A stretch of 64,000 nt of DNA from Eutrophobius brisbanensis (GTDB lineage: Bacteria > Pseudomonadota > Gammaproteobacteria > Eutrophobiales > Eutrophobiaceae). Under the pieces are notes generated by a model. That model was not told the DNA's origin and made no database searches. It saw nothing but the letters and a program-made list of their open reading frames with translations. A program made the position numbers and the translations under genes. Positions 46,301-54,313 of the stretch are shown piece by piece (the stretch's first letter is position 1; each line of letters opens with the position of its first letter). The stretch covers positions 992,001 to 1,056,000 of the forward strand of contig JAYPQE010000003.1 of assembly GCA_038131795.1 (NCBI GenBank), given 5' to 3'.

Positions 46301-47755
46301 GTGAAAATATTCGTTCATTCTGGAGTATTGCAAAGTCTAATGTTATTCAAAAATATAAAAGTCACCTGTTTGAGTCTTGTTTTATGTCTGCTAAATACCC
46401 CGTTGCTATTTGCACAGAGTCAAACCAATTATGAACAGCTTAAAGGCATGCTGGATGATGGTACAGAGTACCTGATGTGGGTACCCAAAGAGTGGAATGG
46501 TGTGGTGATACGGGACCTGGATTTCGCCAGTTTTTCAGCCTTCAACCCTGAACCTTATAATTTATATTTAAAGAATAACTACGCCGTCATTGGTACTTCA
46601 AGGCATAAAATGCGTACCTGGCAATATGACCCTGTCCGGGAAATTAAAAACCTTGATGCTGTCCTGGATATTTTTATATCCAGATATAATGAACCGGAAA
46701 AGACAATCCAGTATGGTTGCTCCGGTGGTGGATTTGTTTCCCTGGGGGTAGCTGAAGAATTTTCTGACCGGATAGACGGCTCCGTTGCCCTGGCTGCACA
46801 TACCGCCGTGTGGTTTCAAAATACCTTTCTGGATGGTTGGACTGCCCTGCGTTCATTAATTGGTGAATATTACACCAAATCCGGTTACGGGCCATTATCT
46901 GATCTGCAAATAATTAATTTCTCAAATGACATGGAACGCACCACAGGTGGCGCAGAGATAGCGGGACCGCTGGTACAGGCCTGGCGTAATGCCATTAATG
47001 CAGCCTATCAATCTGAAACCGGTCGCGCACGGCTGGTGCTGGCATTTGCCATAGGTCAATGGTTTCCAAGATTATCAAATGATAATGCAATCCCGGATTT
47101 GAGTGACCCGGACGCGGTCATCGAATCTATTTATAATTCTGCCCTGATGATGGCTGGCAGCCCGGGTGGTGCCGCCAGAATCATGTTTGAAAATGCGGCT
47201 TATGGGCAACAGTTATCCTGGAATAATGATATTGACTACCGTGACCTGTTTGAAAATGCCAACCCGACATTAATGCGCACCATTGAGAAATTGTATTCAG
47301 ACATTGATGCCGATTTAATGGACGATATTTCTAAAATCAATAAGACTGATCGCGTTGAGGCATCTGACTATGCCCTGGATTTCTGGTCCCAGCCCGGTCG
47401 TACAGTAACAGGTGATTTAAAAATACCGACAATCAGGATGCATATACTGGGGGACCATCTTGTGCCCGTATCACTCCTGAAAGGGTATGAAAAATTAGTC
47501 GATGACCTTGGTAAAAATGATCTGTACAGGGACATGTATATCGAATCCACAGGACACTGTGATTTCATACCGGAAGAAACCCTGGCAGCGGTACAGATGT
47601 TGCTGGAAAGAATCGATACCGGCAGATGGCCTGATTCCAGGCCACGAGACTTGAATGAAGCGGTTAAAGCAATCTCACCCGATGCCGAGACCCGGTTCAT
47701 GTCACCTGATACCTGGGAAGTGAAGGAATACAACAGGACCTGGGTACCGAATTAA
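46301..47755 (+). CDS. Exported alpha/beta-hydrolase-fold protein
   Basis: The product (484 aa from GTG 46301, which has AAGGGG seven bases upstream) has a hydrophobic leader ending in LFAQ. An internal ATG at 46340 gives a more typical signal peptide. Candidate triad: Ser in YGCSGGGF (GxSxG) near residue 148, Asp in ILGDHLVPV and His in STGHCDFIP. The middle of the protein is a helical cap of about 200 residues without recognised motifs. It resembles two other secreted hydrolases in the window only at fold level. Confidence 0.75.
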   Translation: MKIFVHSGVLQSLMLFKNIKVTCLSLVLCLLNTPLLFAQSQTNYEQLKGMLDDGTEYLMWVPKEWNGVVIRDLDFASFSAFNPEPYNLYLKNNYAVIGTSRHKMRTWQYDPVREIKNLDAVLDIFISRYNEPEKTIQYGCSGGGFVSLGVAEEFSDRIDGSVALAAHTAVWFQNTFLDGWTALRSLIGEYYTKSGYGPLSDLQIINFSNDMERTTGGAEIAGPLVQAWRNAINAAYQSETGRARLVLAFAIGQWFPRLSNDNAIPDLSDPDAVIESIYNSALMMAGSPGGAARIMFENAAYGQQLSWNNDIDYRDLFENANPTLMRTIEKLYSDIDADLMDDISKINKTDRVEASDYALDFWSQPGRTVTGDLKIPTIRMHILGDHLVPVSLLKGYEKLVDDLGKNDLYRDMYIESTGHCDFIPEETLAAVQMLLERIDTGRWPDSRPRDLNEAVKAISPDAETRFMSPDTWEVKEYNRTWVPN

Positions 47756-47838
47756 TTTTACTAACCTGGCCACAGAAAATATTAGTTTAATTAATGATCT
47801 AAATTCACTGTGTACCTTGTTAATCTTATGACTTTTAT

Positions 47839-47869
47839 AACTATATTTTCTGCTACAGGAAATATAGTT
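47839..47869. repeat. Perfect 10-bp inverted repeat
   Basis: AACTATATTT at 47839-47848 pairs with AAATATAGTT at 47860-47869 around an 11-base loop. It lies downstream of the secreted hydrolase gene. No U tract follows, so it may be a weak terminator or an operator. Confidence 0.45.
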
Positions 47870-47897
47870 TCCAATAGTCCAAGTAATTTTTTCTTTT

Positions 47898-47934
47898 CTC
47901 TGTGAACTCTGTGACCTCTGTGGCTTTACTAACA
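47898..47934 (+). repeat. CTCTGTG-type intergenic repeat
   Basis: Three successive units CTCTGTGAA, CTCTGTGAC and CTCTGTGGC occur in a row. Similar CTCTGTG repeats are common between genes in many bacteria, from general knowledge. It lies about 90 bp before the DUF1028 start. No role is known. Confidence 0.5.
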
Positions 47935-48021
47935 CTGCAATATAGGGCACCGCGAAATAATGTCTATTATCATTGTGTCCATAACTTGATACCCTATCCT
48001 ACAAAATTCCGGGAGGCAGGT

Positions 48022-49086
48022 ATGGAAAAGCACATTATCACGTTATTTCTTTCCACCATTATTTCATCATATTCATTGCTGTTGAGTGCACAACAACCAT
48101 TGGCCTGGCAATCCGGCCCAGAGTTCAATACCTTTTCCATTGTCGCCATTGATCCACAAACCGGTGAAAGCGGCGTAGTGGTCACCTCTCGTGTGCCCTG
48201 TGTGGGCAATGCCGTGACCTGGGTGCGTCCAGGTGTAGGTGCGGTAGCAACCCAGGGCCGGACCCGATTGGAATACGGTGATGATTTATTAGATTTGTTA
48301 GAACAAGGTGTCGACCCGCAAACAGCCATGGACCGGGTGGTTGAAGCAGACGATGGTAGTGAACACCGCCAGGTAGGTGTTATAAATATGCAAGGCCGTA
48401 GCGCCCAATGGACAGGCCAACAACAATACCGCGCCGTAGAGAAAGGCGACTATGTGGCCATGCGAAGTGGAAGAAATTATGCCGTTCAGGGTAACGCTCT
48501 GTTTTCCACAGACGTTGTTGATGCCGTTGCTGATTCTTTTGAAAATAGCGAAGGTGAAAACCGACACCTGGCTGACCGTATGATAGAAGCCATCTATGCC
48601 GGGCAGCTTATCGGTGGCGACTTTCGTCATGGGACCAAACAATCTGCCGCAGTACTGGTGGCCGATCCCAGGGAGGGGATGAGCTTTCGCCCCGATCAAG
48701 TGACCGTTGATATTAGTGTCTGCGAACACCCGCAACCTGTCACTGAATTAAGACGGGTATATGATACCATCTCCCAGACCCTGGGATTCAGGGAACTCAG
48801 ACAATTTAATGGCAATGATATTTTACAACTTAAGGTCATCCTCCACGCGCTGAGCTACTATCGACCGGAAGATGGTGTATCAATGCGAGACCCCACCATG
48901 CTGACCTATGACGAGGAGGCTATTGATGCCGTGAACCGTTTCCGCCTGGACCAGAAACTCAGCATTGCCCAACCGGGGTTTGTCGATGCCAGAACCATAG
49001 ACCTGTTATGGAAGGAACTGGAAGTGAATGGTTTAGCTGATCAGGTCAGAGAAGACCTGAAAGATATAGTCAGGGTAAGAAGGTAA
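48022..49086 (+). CDS. DUF1028 family exported protein
   Basis: From ATG 48022 (strong GGGAGGCAGGT site; frame open from 47902) the product (354 aa) has a signal peptide ending SLLLSAQQ. The DUF1028 core is plain: NTFSIVAIDPQTGESGVVV near the mature N-terminus, RVPCVGNAVTWVRPGVGAVATQ, and YAVQGNALFSTDVVDA, a pattern with an Ntn-hydrolase-like fold. The last 100 residues (FNGNDILQLKVILHALSYY...AVNRFRLDQ) resemble a peptidoglycan-binding helical domain that often ends these proteins. Enzymatic role unproven. Confidence 0.88.
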   Translation: MEKHIITLFLSTIISSYSLLLSAQQPLAWQSGPEFNTFSIVAIDPQTGESGVVVTSRVPCVGNAVTWVRPGVGAVATQGRTRLEYGDDLLDLLEQGVDPQTAMDRVVEADDGSEHRQVGVINMQGRSAQWTGQQQYRAVEKGDYVAMRSGRNYAVQGNALFSTDVVDAVADSFENSEGENRHLADRMIEAIYAGQLIGGDFRHGTKQSAAVLVADPREGMSFRPDQVTVDISVCEHPQPVTELRRVYDTISQTLGFRELRQFNGNDILQLKVILHALSYYRPEDGVSMRDPTMLTYDEEAIDAVNRFRLDQKLSIAQPGFVDARTIDLLWKELEVNGLADQVREDLKDIVRVRR

Positions 49087-49099
49087 AGCACCTGATTAC

Positions 49100-49190
49100 G
49101 TCATGCCGGCGCATGCCGGCATCCAATAAATTAATGAGCGCCTTCGGCGCACTTCAGTTCACTGGATTCCGGCTCTTCGGCCGGAATGAC
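49100..49190. repeat. Composite palindromic repeat (REPIN-like)
   Basis: The ends are GTCATGCCGG and CCGGAATGAC, inverted copies of each other. Inside are three hairpins: CCGGCGCATGCCGG, GCGCCTTCGGCGC and CCGGCTCTTCGGCCGG. The unit resembles paired REP elements. Related pieces occur at 62.1-63.4 kb. Confidence 0.7.
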
Positions 49191-49207
49191 GACTCTAATG
49201 ACTCACC

Positions 49208-49238
49208 ACTCCTTACTCCTTACTCCTTACTCCTTACT
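49208..49238. repeat. Tandem 7-bp repeat (ACTCCTT)
   Basis: Four perfect copies of ACTCCTT plus a partial ACT run from 49208 to 49238, immediately after the composite palindrome and six bases before the MazG-like stop. Similar CTCCT-rich stretches follow the palindromes near 63210-63350, so the two elements seem to travel together. Confidence 0.75.
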
Positions 49239-49244
49239 GGCTTG

Positions 49245-49619
49245 TTAATATCCCTTTAAGAAATCTGCCAGTTGTGGCGGTGTCCAACCTTCGGGTTTTA
49301 ACACCTTGCCGTCATCGCGTTTAATGACCTTGCCTGTATCAGGATCGATCTTGGCCAGGTTGGTCCTCAGGACTTCCTTCCAGGCCCCCTCTGCATCGGC
49401 CCCCATGGAATGCAGGGCACCAATGGTCACCACCAGGATATCGATTAACGCATCCAGTTGTTCCACCCGGTCATCATTTTCAATGGCCTCGTGAAGCTCT
49501 GCTACTTCTTCAGCGATTAGTTTACGATACATCGTATATTGTTCTTCATTAATTGAATCACCGGTGGTCTGGTCACAGGCCTGCATGAACTTTGCCTGGT
49601 CGGAAAACGGGTTGGTCAT
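49245..49619 (-). CDS. MazG-like NTP pyrophosphohydrolase
   Basis: A 124-aa all-alpha NTP pyrophosphatase. The metal-binding acidic motif LIAEEVAELHEAI (EExxE) and the second helix EQLDALIDILVVTIGA with the ExxD spacing are both present. The protein is cytoplasmic and probably hydrolyses a dNTP or non-canonical NTP. It resembles the single-domain MazG proteins often found in phages and their hosts. Two ATGs (49622 and 49619) start in frame. It is divergent from the Rap1a-like gene. Confidence 0.85.
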   Translation of the reverse strand: MTNPFSDQAKFMQACDQTTGDSINEEQYTMYRKLIAEEVAELHEAIENDDRVEQLDALIDILVVTIGALHSMGADAEGAWKEVLRTNLAKIDPDTGKVIKRDDGKVLKPEGWTPPQLADFLKGY

Positions 49620-49688
49620 CACTCCTCCATTGGTACTTTTAGATAGAAAAGGTTAAATTAACATAAAAATGCCATGTGGGGGATAGAC

Positions 49689-50072
49689 ATGCGAGCTGCT
49701 ACTTTGTTAATGGTGATGATGTTCATCTATCAGAATTCGTCGGGGCAGACCAACCAGGTCCATAGCTTTTATAGTCGCTTTGCCCTGCTCCGGGACTGTG
49801 GTGCCTATGTGAAGGCCAGACAGGGTGAGGCCTCAGATGCTGAAATAGATGCTGCTACTATCTGTGCGGGTTATGTCATGGGCGTGGCAGATGCCCATGA
49901 TGAATTTCTGACTAAACGTAATTCCGCCATGTGGTGCCCTCCCATGGATGTCACAGTTGGACAGGTGGTCAATCGCGTACACCGTTATATTGTTGGCAAT
50001 CCAGAGCAGGTACACCTGTCCGCATCCAATATTATCCAATTGGGTTTACAGGAGGCCTATCCTTGTCAATAA
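49689..50072 (+). CDS. Rap1a/Tai-like exported protein
   Basis: From ATG 49689, with GGGGG six bases upstream, the product (127 aa) has a signal peptide (MRAATLLMVMMFIYQNSSG). The mature part matches the Rap1a/Tai immunity family: C-A-Y near the start, CAGYVMGVADAHDEF, CPPMDVTVGQVVNRVHRYIVGNPEQVHLSAS given as a region (about 76-107), and a terminal AYPC. Four cysteines could form disulfides. Members of this family protect against type VI amidase effectors, but no effector or secretion gene is nearby. Confidence 0.75.
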   Translation: MRAATLLMVMMFIYQNSSGQTNQVHSFYSRFALLRDCGAYVKARQGEASDAEIDAATICAGYVMGVADAHDEFLTKRNSAMWCPPMDVTVGQVVNRVHRYIVGNPEQVHLSASNIIQLGLQEAYPCQ

Positions 50073-50085
50073 ATGGAACAACATT

Positions 50086-51291
50086 ATGAATAAAACCTTT
50101 GATCTGACCAACCGACGTACATTCCTGCGCTACCTCGCAACCAGCCCTGTCTTACTGACTGCCAGCCGCCTGTACGGGCAACCGGTGATTGATATTTTAG
50201 ATCCCTACGCCCCTCGAGTAATTTCCCGGGCCCAGGATGCAATTAACGTGTTTGATTTTCATGAGGTGGCCAAACAGAAATATCTGCCGGGCCACTATAC
50301 CTACATGTCCACTGGGACCAATAGCGGTGGGACACTGCGCGCCAACAGGGAAGGCTTTAAGAAGTACCAGTTGCGACCGCGCCGCCTGGTCAATAGCCGG
50401 GTTGTGGACACCTCTATTGAGTTGTTTGGCCAACGTTACCCCACCCCGATCATCATTGCCCCCTGTGGCCATCAAAAGGCCTTCCATGCCGAAGGGGAAA
50501 TGCCTGTGGCCCGGGCCGCGCGCACCCGAAATACTGAAATGGTGCTGTCCACTGTCACCTCACTGGCAGTAGAGGACGTCATTGATGCCAGAGGTAAACC
50601 GGTGTGGTACCAGTTATACGTGGATGAAAAATGGGAGACCACACGAGGGATCGTTAAACGGGTGGAGGCCGCCGGCTGTCCGGTGATGGCCATTACCGTG
50701 GATCTGCCCATCAGCAACCGTGAGGCGGACAGGCGTCATCGCCGCGCCGAAAATCCGAATTGTCAGGGTTGTCACGCACCCAATGCCGGGGTTATTCCCC
50801 CCAAACCCATGTTCCGGGGACTGGAAAGGACCACGTATGCAGACCGTACTTTCCTGGACTGGGATTATGTGGATCGAATACGGGACATTACTGACATGAA
50901 GGTTGTCCTTAAGGGCATAGTCACCGCTGAAGATGCAAAACTGGCCATTGAACACGGCATTGATGGGGTCATTGTCTCCAATCACGGTGGTCGCGCGGAG
51001 GACAGTGGACGCAGTACCATTGAATCATTACCTGAAGTGGTAGACGCGATTAACGGATGCATACCGGTCATTGTAGATAGCGGATTCAGACGCGGCACAG
51101 ATATCTTCAAGGCCCTGGCACTGGGGGCTGATGCCGTGGCCATTGGCAGACCGTATCTTTGGGGCCTGGGCAGTTTTGGACAGGAAGGCGTAGAGACCGT
51201 GCTGGATATTCTTAAACGTGAACTGGAAGTTACCATGAAACAAGCAGGCACACTGAATATTGCCGAAATAAGCAATAACTATATTGTTTAA
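50086..51291 (+). CDS. Tat-exported FMN-dependent alpha-hydroxy-acid oxidase
   Basis: From ATG 50086 the protein (401 aa) opens with TNRRTFLRYLATSP, a twin-arginine leader. The rest is the FMN hydroxyacid dehydrogenase barrel: APCGHQKAFHAEGEMPVARAA, KPVWYQLYVD, AITVDLPIS, KGIVTAEDAKLAIEHGIDG, VSNHGGRAEDSG with the catalytic His and Arg, and GFRRGTDIFKALALGADAVAIGRP. It resembles lactate or glycolate oxidases. Export with a bound flavin by the Tat route is consistent. It begins 13 bp after the Rap1a-like stop. Confidence 0.9.
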   Translation: MNKTFDLTNRRTFLRYLATSPVLLTASRLYGQPVIDILDPYAPRVISRAQDAINVFDFHEVAKQKYLPGHYTYMSTGTNSGGTLRANREGFKKYQLRPRRLVNSRVVDTSIELFGQRYPTPIIIAPCGHQKAFHAEGEMPVARAARTRNTEMVLSTVTSLAVEDVIDARGKPVWYQLYVDEKWETTRGIVKRVEAAGCPVMAITVDLPISNREADRRHRRAENPNCQGCHAPNAGVIPPKPMFRGLERTTYADRTFLDWDYVDRIRDITDMKVVLKGIVTAEDAKLAIEHGIDGVIVSNHGGRAEDSGRSTIESLPEVVDAINGCIPVIVDSGFRRGTDIFKALALGADAVAIGRPYLWGLGSFGQEGVETVLDILKRELEVTMKQAGTLNIAEISNNYIV

Positions 51292-51314
51292 GGTCCAGTA
51301 ACAGGTGATCCAGA

Positions 51315-51707
51315 ATGGATGAAGAAAGGACCACATTTATCAGGACCACGTTGAATAATTCTCTTGAGAATCTCAAGCAAATTGGGATCCCAATCAATAC
51401 ACTATCAAAAATTAAACTTATCCCCTCCAATGGAAAAATTGAATACGATATCGGCAGTGTCAAACAGGAAATCTTACTTTATGTTATTGCCAACAACACA
51501 GCCATTGCCAATAATGATGCAGCCCTGGAAAAAAAGCTGGAGCCGCTTGTACGCGACGCTAAAATGGTTGCGCTGTGCATCGCTTACCTGCCACTTTTTG
51601 ATAAAGGCACAGACCAGGAACAGCTTTACGCTTCTGAGTGGCGTCGCCTGGAAAGAGCAATTACGATCGACGAATTAAATAAAATGCAAAATGCGTTCAA
51701 TGGTTAA
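51315..51707 (+). CDS. Hypothetical soluble protein
   Basis: A 130-aa acidic protein, probably helical with a mid beta part. It has no signal, membrane segment or motif that I recognise. KIKLIPSNGKIEYDIGSVKQEI and KMVALCIAYLPLFDKGTD are the most conserved-looking stretches. The 3' end overlaps the next gene, a lipoprotein, by a few codons, so the two are likely one transcription unit. Confidence 0.6.
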   Translation: MDEERTTFIRTTLNNSLENLKQIGIPINTLSKIKLIPSNGKIEYDIGSVKQEILLYVIANNTAIANNDAALEKKLEPLVRDAKMVALCIAYLPLFDKGTDQEQLYASEWRRLERAITIDELNKMQNAFNG

Positions 51708-52110
51708 TAAATATTTTGCAATACTACTGATTTGCTTGATGACTGGCGTACTTCATGGTTGTGATCAGCAGGATGACCTAGATGAAATACATATCATGGC
51801 AAGAAATACATCCAATGCCATGAATAGCAACCTGCCGGATATGGTAAACCAGGACATGTTATTACTGGAGACCGACTATGAAGAAATGCTTTTTTCCTAT
51901 TATGTCTCTGTCCTGAACTATTCAGTCCATAGTGTCGATGTAGACGCCTTTGTGGAATTCATGCGCCCAAACCTTGTAGAAAATGTGTGTACCCTGGACC
52001 GCCATCAGGAATTTATTAACAGAGGGATAAGCATCCGATATGTTTACTCAGATGAGGACCAGGTGGAATTCACCTCTATTACAATCCAGCCTAATGATTG
52101 CCTCAGGTAA
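51700..52110 (+). CDS. Small lipoprotein of unknown function
   Basis: From ATG 51700 the product (136 aa) has a lipobox-like GVLHGC near residue 21 after a hydrophobic leader. Two further cysteines, in ENVCTLD and PNDC near the end, could pair. The ISIRYVYSDEDQVEFTSITI stretch resembles the tail of many small envelope proteins with a terminal Cys, but no family is assigned. It overlaps the preceding hypothetical gene and converges on the 52.1-kb gene. Confidence 0.6.
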   Translation: MVNKYFAILLICLMTGVLHGCDQQDDLDEIHIMARNTSNAMNSNLPDMVNQDMLLLETDYEEMLFSYYVSVLNYSVHSVDVDAFVEFMRPNLVENVCTLDRHQEFINRGISIRYVYSDEDQVEFTSITIQPNDCLR

Positions 52111-52124
52111 AATAGCTAAAAAGT

Positions 52125-52394
52125 TTAAAAGTTGAACTCAGTTTCTGTTTCACCGGAACCAAGATCTGACTGGCGGGCACGTTCTATTGCCCTGACCAGG
52201 CTGGCATGTTCAACAGACCCTTCACCTGAATGCAGATACAGATCTGCTTTATGCAGGACGTCTTCGTAAAACTTCATACGGTAATTTAAATTCAGCAGGG
52301 ACTTGGCTAGATAATAAATATCTTCTCCCTGCTCTCTTAATTGGGCGGCATGTTCTAGTGCCGTTTGTAACTCTTGCGCAGTTGGTTTTGACAT
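52125..52394 (-). CDS. Conserved small helical protein
   Basis: An 89-aa, charged, helical product. LNLNYRMKFYEDVLHKADLYLHSG and SVEHASLVRAIERARQSD look conserved. No signal or membrane segment and no named domain that I recognise. It lies 36 bp downstream of trxC on the same strand and may share its transcript. Confidence 0.6.
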   Translation of the reverse strand: MSKPTAQELQTALEHAAQLREQGEDIYYLAKSLLNLNYRMKFYEDVLHKADLYLHSGEGSVEHASLVRAIERARQSDLGSGETETEFNF

Positions 52395-52430
52395 TTTTTA
52401 TCCCCGAATGATTTCTCCACTATATTATTC

Positions 52431-52871
52431 TTAATTATAAATTGCACTTTTGGACCATCGGACGATATCGGCCGAACTCATGGCGCCGGACTGGCGTGCC
52501 AGCTCCTTACCATCTTTAAAGAGTATTAATGTGGGGATACTGCGGATCCCAAACCGGGCGCCTAGTACCTGCTCTTCCTCTGTATCGACCTTGACCAGCC
52601 TGACGTATGGTTCCAACTGTGCCGCCGCCTGGGAAAATTGTGGCGCCATCATCTTGCAGGGACCACACCACTCGGCCCAGAAATCCACCAGTATTGGTAT
52701 ATCATTTTTTGATATGTGTTTTTCAAAACGGGTTAAATCGGTTGCCACTGGTTGACCCGTAAAAACATGCTCATGGCATTTTCCGCATTTTGGACTTGAA
52801 TCCATACGCCCAGCGGGAATGCGGTTAACCGCCAGACAGTGTGGACATACAATGTGCAGGGATTCGTTCAT
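52431..52871 (-). CDS. trxC: Thioredoxin 2
   Basis: TrxC is a cytoplasmic thioredoxin with an N-terminal zinc ribbon. The ribbon cysteines are CPHC (about residues 9-12) and CGKC (about 29-32). The redox centre WCGPCKMMAPQ is at about residues 68-78, and the cis-Pro loop is SIPTLILFKDG. Length (146 aa) is close to the enteric protein (139). It reduces protein disulfides under oxidative stress. Confidence 0.95.
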   Translation of the reverse strand: MNESLHIVCPHCLAVNRIPAGRMDSSPKCGKCHEHVFTGQPVATDLTRFEKHISKNDIPILVDFWAEWCGPCKMMAPQFSQAAAQLEPYVRLVKVDTEEEQVLGARFGIRSIPTLILFKDGKELARQSGAMSSADIVRWSKSAIYN

Positions 52872-53217
52872 AGGTATGGTATAGATATGGGCAAATCAAT
52901 AGGATTCAAGGTACAGCTGTACTACCTGCTTCAAGGATATATCAGTTTATGCCACCCGCTCATGTTATGAGCATGACGGGACTATACGTAAAAACGGAAA
53001 CTTTACTAAACGACATTTCCATTACAGGTCATACCTGCCTGTTACCCGCAGTTTCAACGGCATCCAGTGAAACCATTCTATGTGGACAGACAGACTATTT
53101 CTGTAACAGGACATCGCCTCCCCACCGCTACACGAAAAAAGTCCTGATTGGCATGTGAGATTCCATGTAGAATCGGTGTCCTGCTTGCGGGCCTAGCGTA
53201 ACCCGATCCATTTAAAT
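52872..53217. other. Intergenic region between divergent trxC and yihY genes
   Basis: About 345 bp. It contains one 69-codon open frame (52949-53158) with no recognisable features and codon composition unlike neighbouring genes, which I do not call. It must carry the promoters for both genes, but none could be identified with confidence. Confidence 0.45.
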
Positions 53218-54138
53218 TTGAAGATAATGCAAAGAATCAAAGAAAAAATTAAATTCTGGTTGGGTGTTTTGAAAAACGCTGCTGGCATCTGGCTTGAGAA
53301 CAATGCCTTTGCCATGGCCGGGTCGCTGGCATTTTTCACCCTGTTTTCCATTGCGCCACTGGTAATCGTCATTGTCAGTATCATCGGGCTGTTCTTTGGT
53401 GAAGAAGCTGCCCAGGGTGAGGTGGTCCTGCAACTACAGGAGACCATCGGCCAACAGGCGGCCGAAGCCGTGCAGTCCGCCGTGGCCCGTTCGCAAATGA
53501 ATAAAGGCGGCGTCTTTGCTACCCTTGCGGGGATACTGGCAATGCTGGTTGGCGCAACCACTGTATTCGCCCAGATGCAGAATTCACTCAATGCCATGTG
53601 GAACGTCAGGCCGAAGCCGTCACGAAATAGCATTAGGTCTTTTGTCCAGAAGCGGCTTACTTCGCTGACCCTGGTCATCACCGTGGGCTTTGTCATGCTG
53701 GTATCACTGAGCCTGAGTGTCGGCTTGCGTACAGTACTGGAACATATTGCCGGCTGGCTGCCATGGTACAACCTGGTCTTCAGTGGCCTGGAGTTTGTAC
53801 TGTCTCTGTTAATTACCACGGTCCTGTTCGCGGCCATATTCCATGTCCTGCCAGACGTAAGGTTAACATGGCGTGATGTCACCTTGGGGGCCGTGGTCAC
53901 GGCACTGCTGTTTACCCTGGGTCGTTTTCTCATCGCCCTTTACCTGGCTTACACGGCCACCGCTTCCACCTTTGGTGCCGCGGGATCCGTGGTCCTGCTG
54001 TTATTATGGGTCAACTATTCATCGCTGATCCTGCTGTTCGGCAGTGCATTTACCCGGGCCCACCTTGAAGCACTGGGCAGGCACATTCTGCCCATCAAAA
54101 GCGCCATCCGCGTCAGGCATGAAGTAGTGGAAGATTAA
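53218..54138 (+). CDS. YihY/virulence factor BrkB family membrane protein
   Basis: An inner-membrane protein (306 aa) with six hydrophobic segments. The YihY/BrkB pattern is clear: AFAMAGSLAFFTLFSIAPLVIV near the N-terminus, MLVGATTVFAQMQNSLNAMW, a RLTWRDVTLGAVVTALLFTLG segment, and TFGAAGSVVLLLLWVNYSSLILLFGSAFT. An ATG at 53227 is an alternative to the TTG at 53218. The family was once called ribonuclease BN but its true function is unknown. Confidence 0.9.
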   Translation: MKIMQRIKEKIKFWLGVLKNAAGIWLENNAFAMAGSLAFFTLFSIAPLVIVIVSIIGLFFGEEAAQGEVVLQLQETIGQQAAEAVQSAVARSQMNKGGVFATLAGILAMLVGATTVFAQMQNSLNAMWNVRPKPSRNSIRSFVQKRLTSLTLVITVGFVMLVSLSLSVGLRTVLEHIAGWLPWYNLVFSGLEFVLSLLITTVLFAAIFHVLPDVRLTWRDVTLGAVVTALLFTLGRFLIALYLAYTATASTFGAAGSVVLLLLWVNYSSLILLFGSAFTRAHLEALGRHILPIKSAIRVRHEVVED

Positions 54139-54313
54139 CCCGCCGTTCCCGGATGGCGAGATACCGTTTAAATAACCGGTCGAGAATACTGCATGATGGC
54201 GAAATCCGAATTTGAATCAGCTATTTATTGAGAATCAACAATCCCGGTTTTTCCGCATTTAAAAATTTTTTTACTCCCCTATAATACAATTAACGAATAC
54301 ATGGGAATAGCTA

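Noticed and set aside
49208..49238. CRISPR-like array at the tandem repeat
   Set aside because: The unit is 7 bp with no spacers, so it is a simple tandem repeat.
52949..53158. A 69-codon open frame between trxC and yihY
   Set aside because: Composition unlike neighbouring proteins, no motif and no ribosome-binding site.
53193..53933. A 246-codon open frame on the minus strand over the yihY gene
   Set aside because: Antisense to a convincing membrane protein; its translation is rich in Ser, Thr and Arg without motif, typical of a shadow frame.
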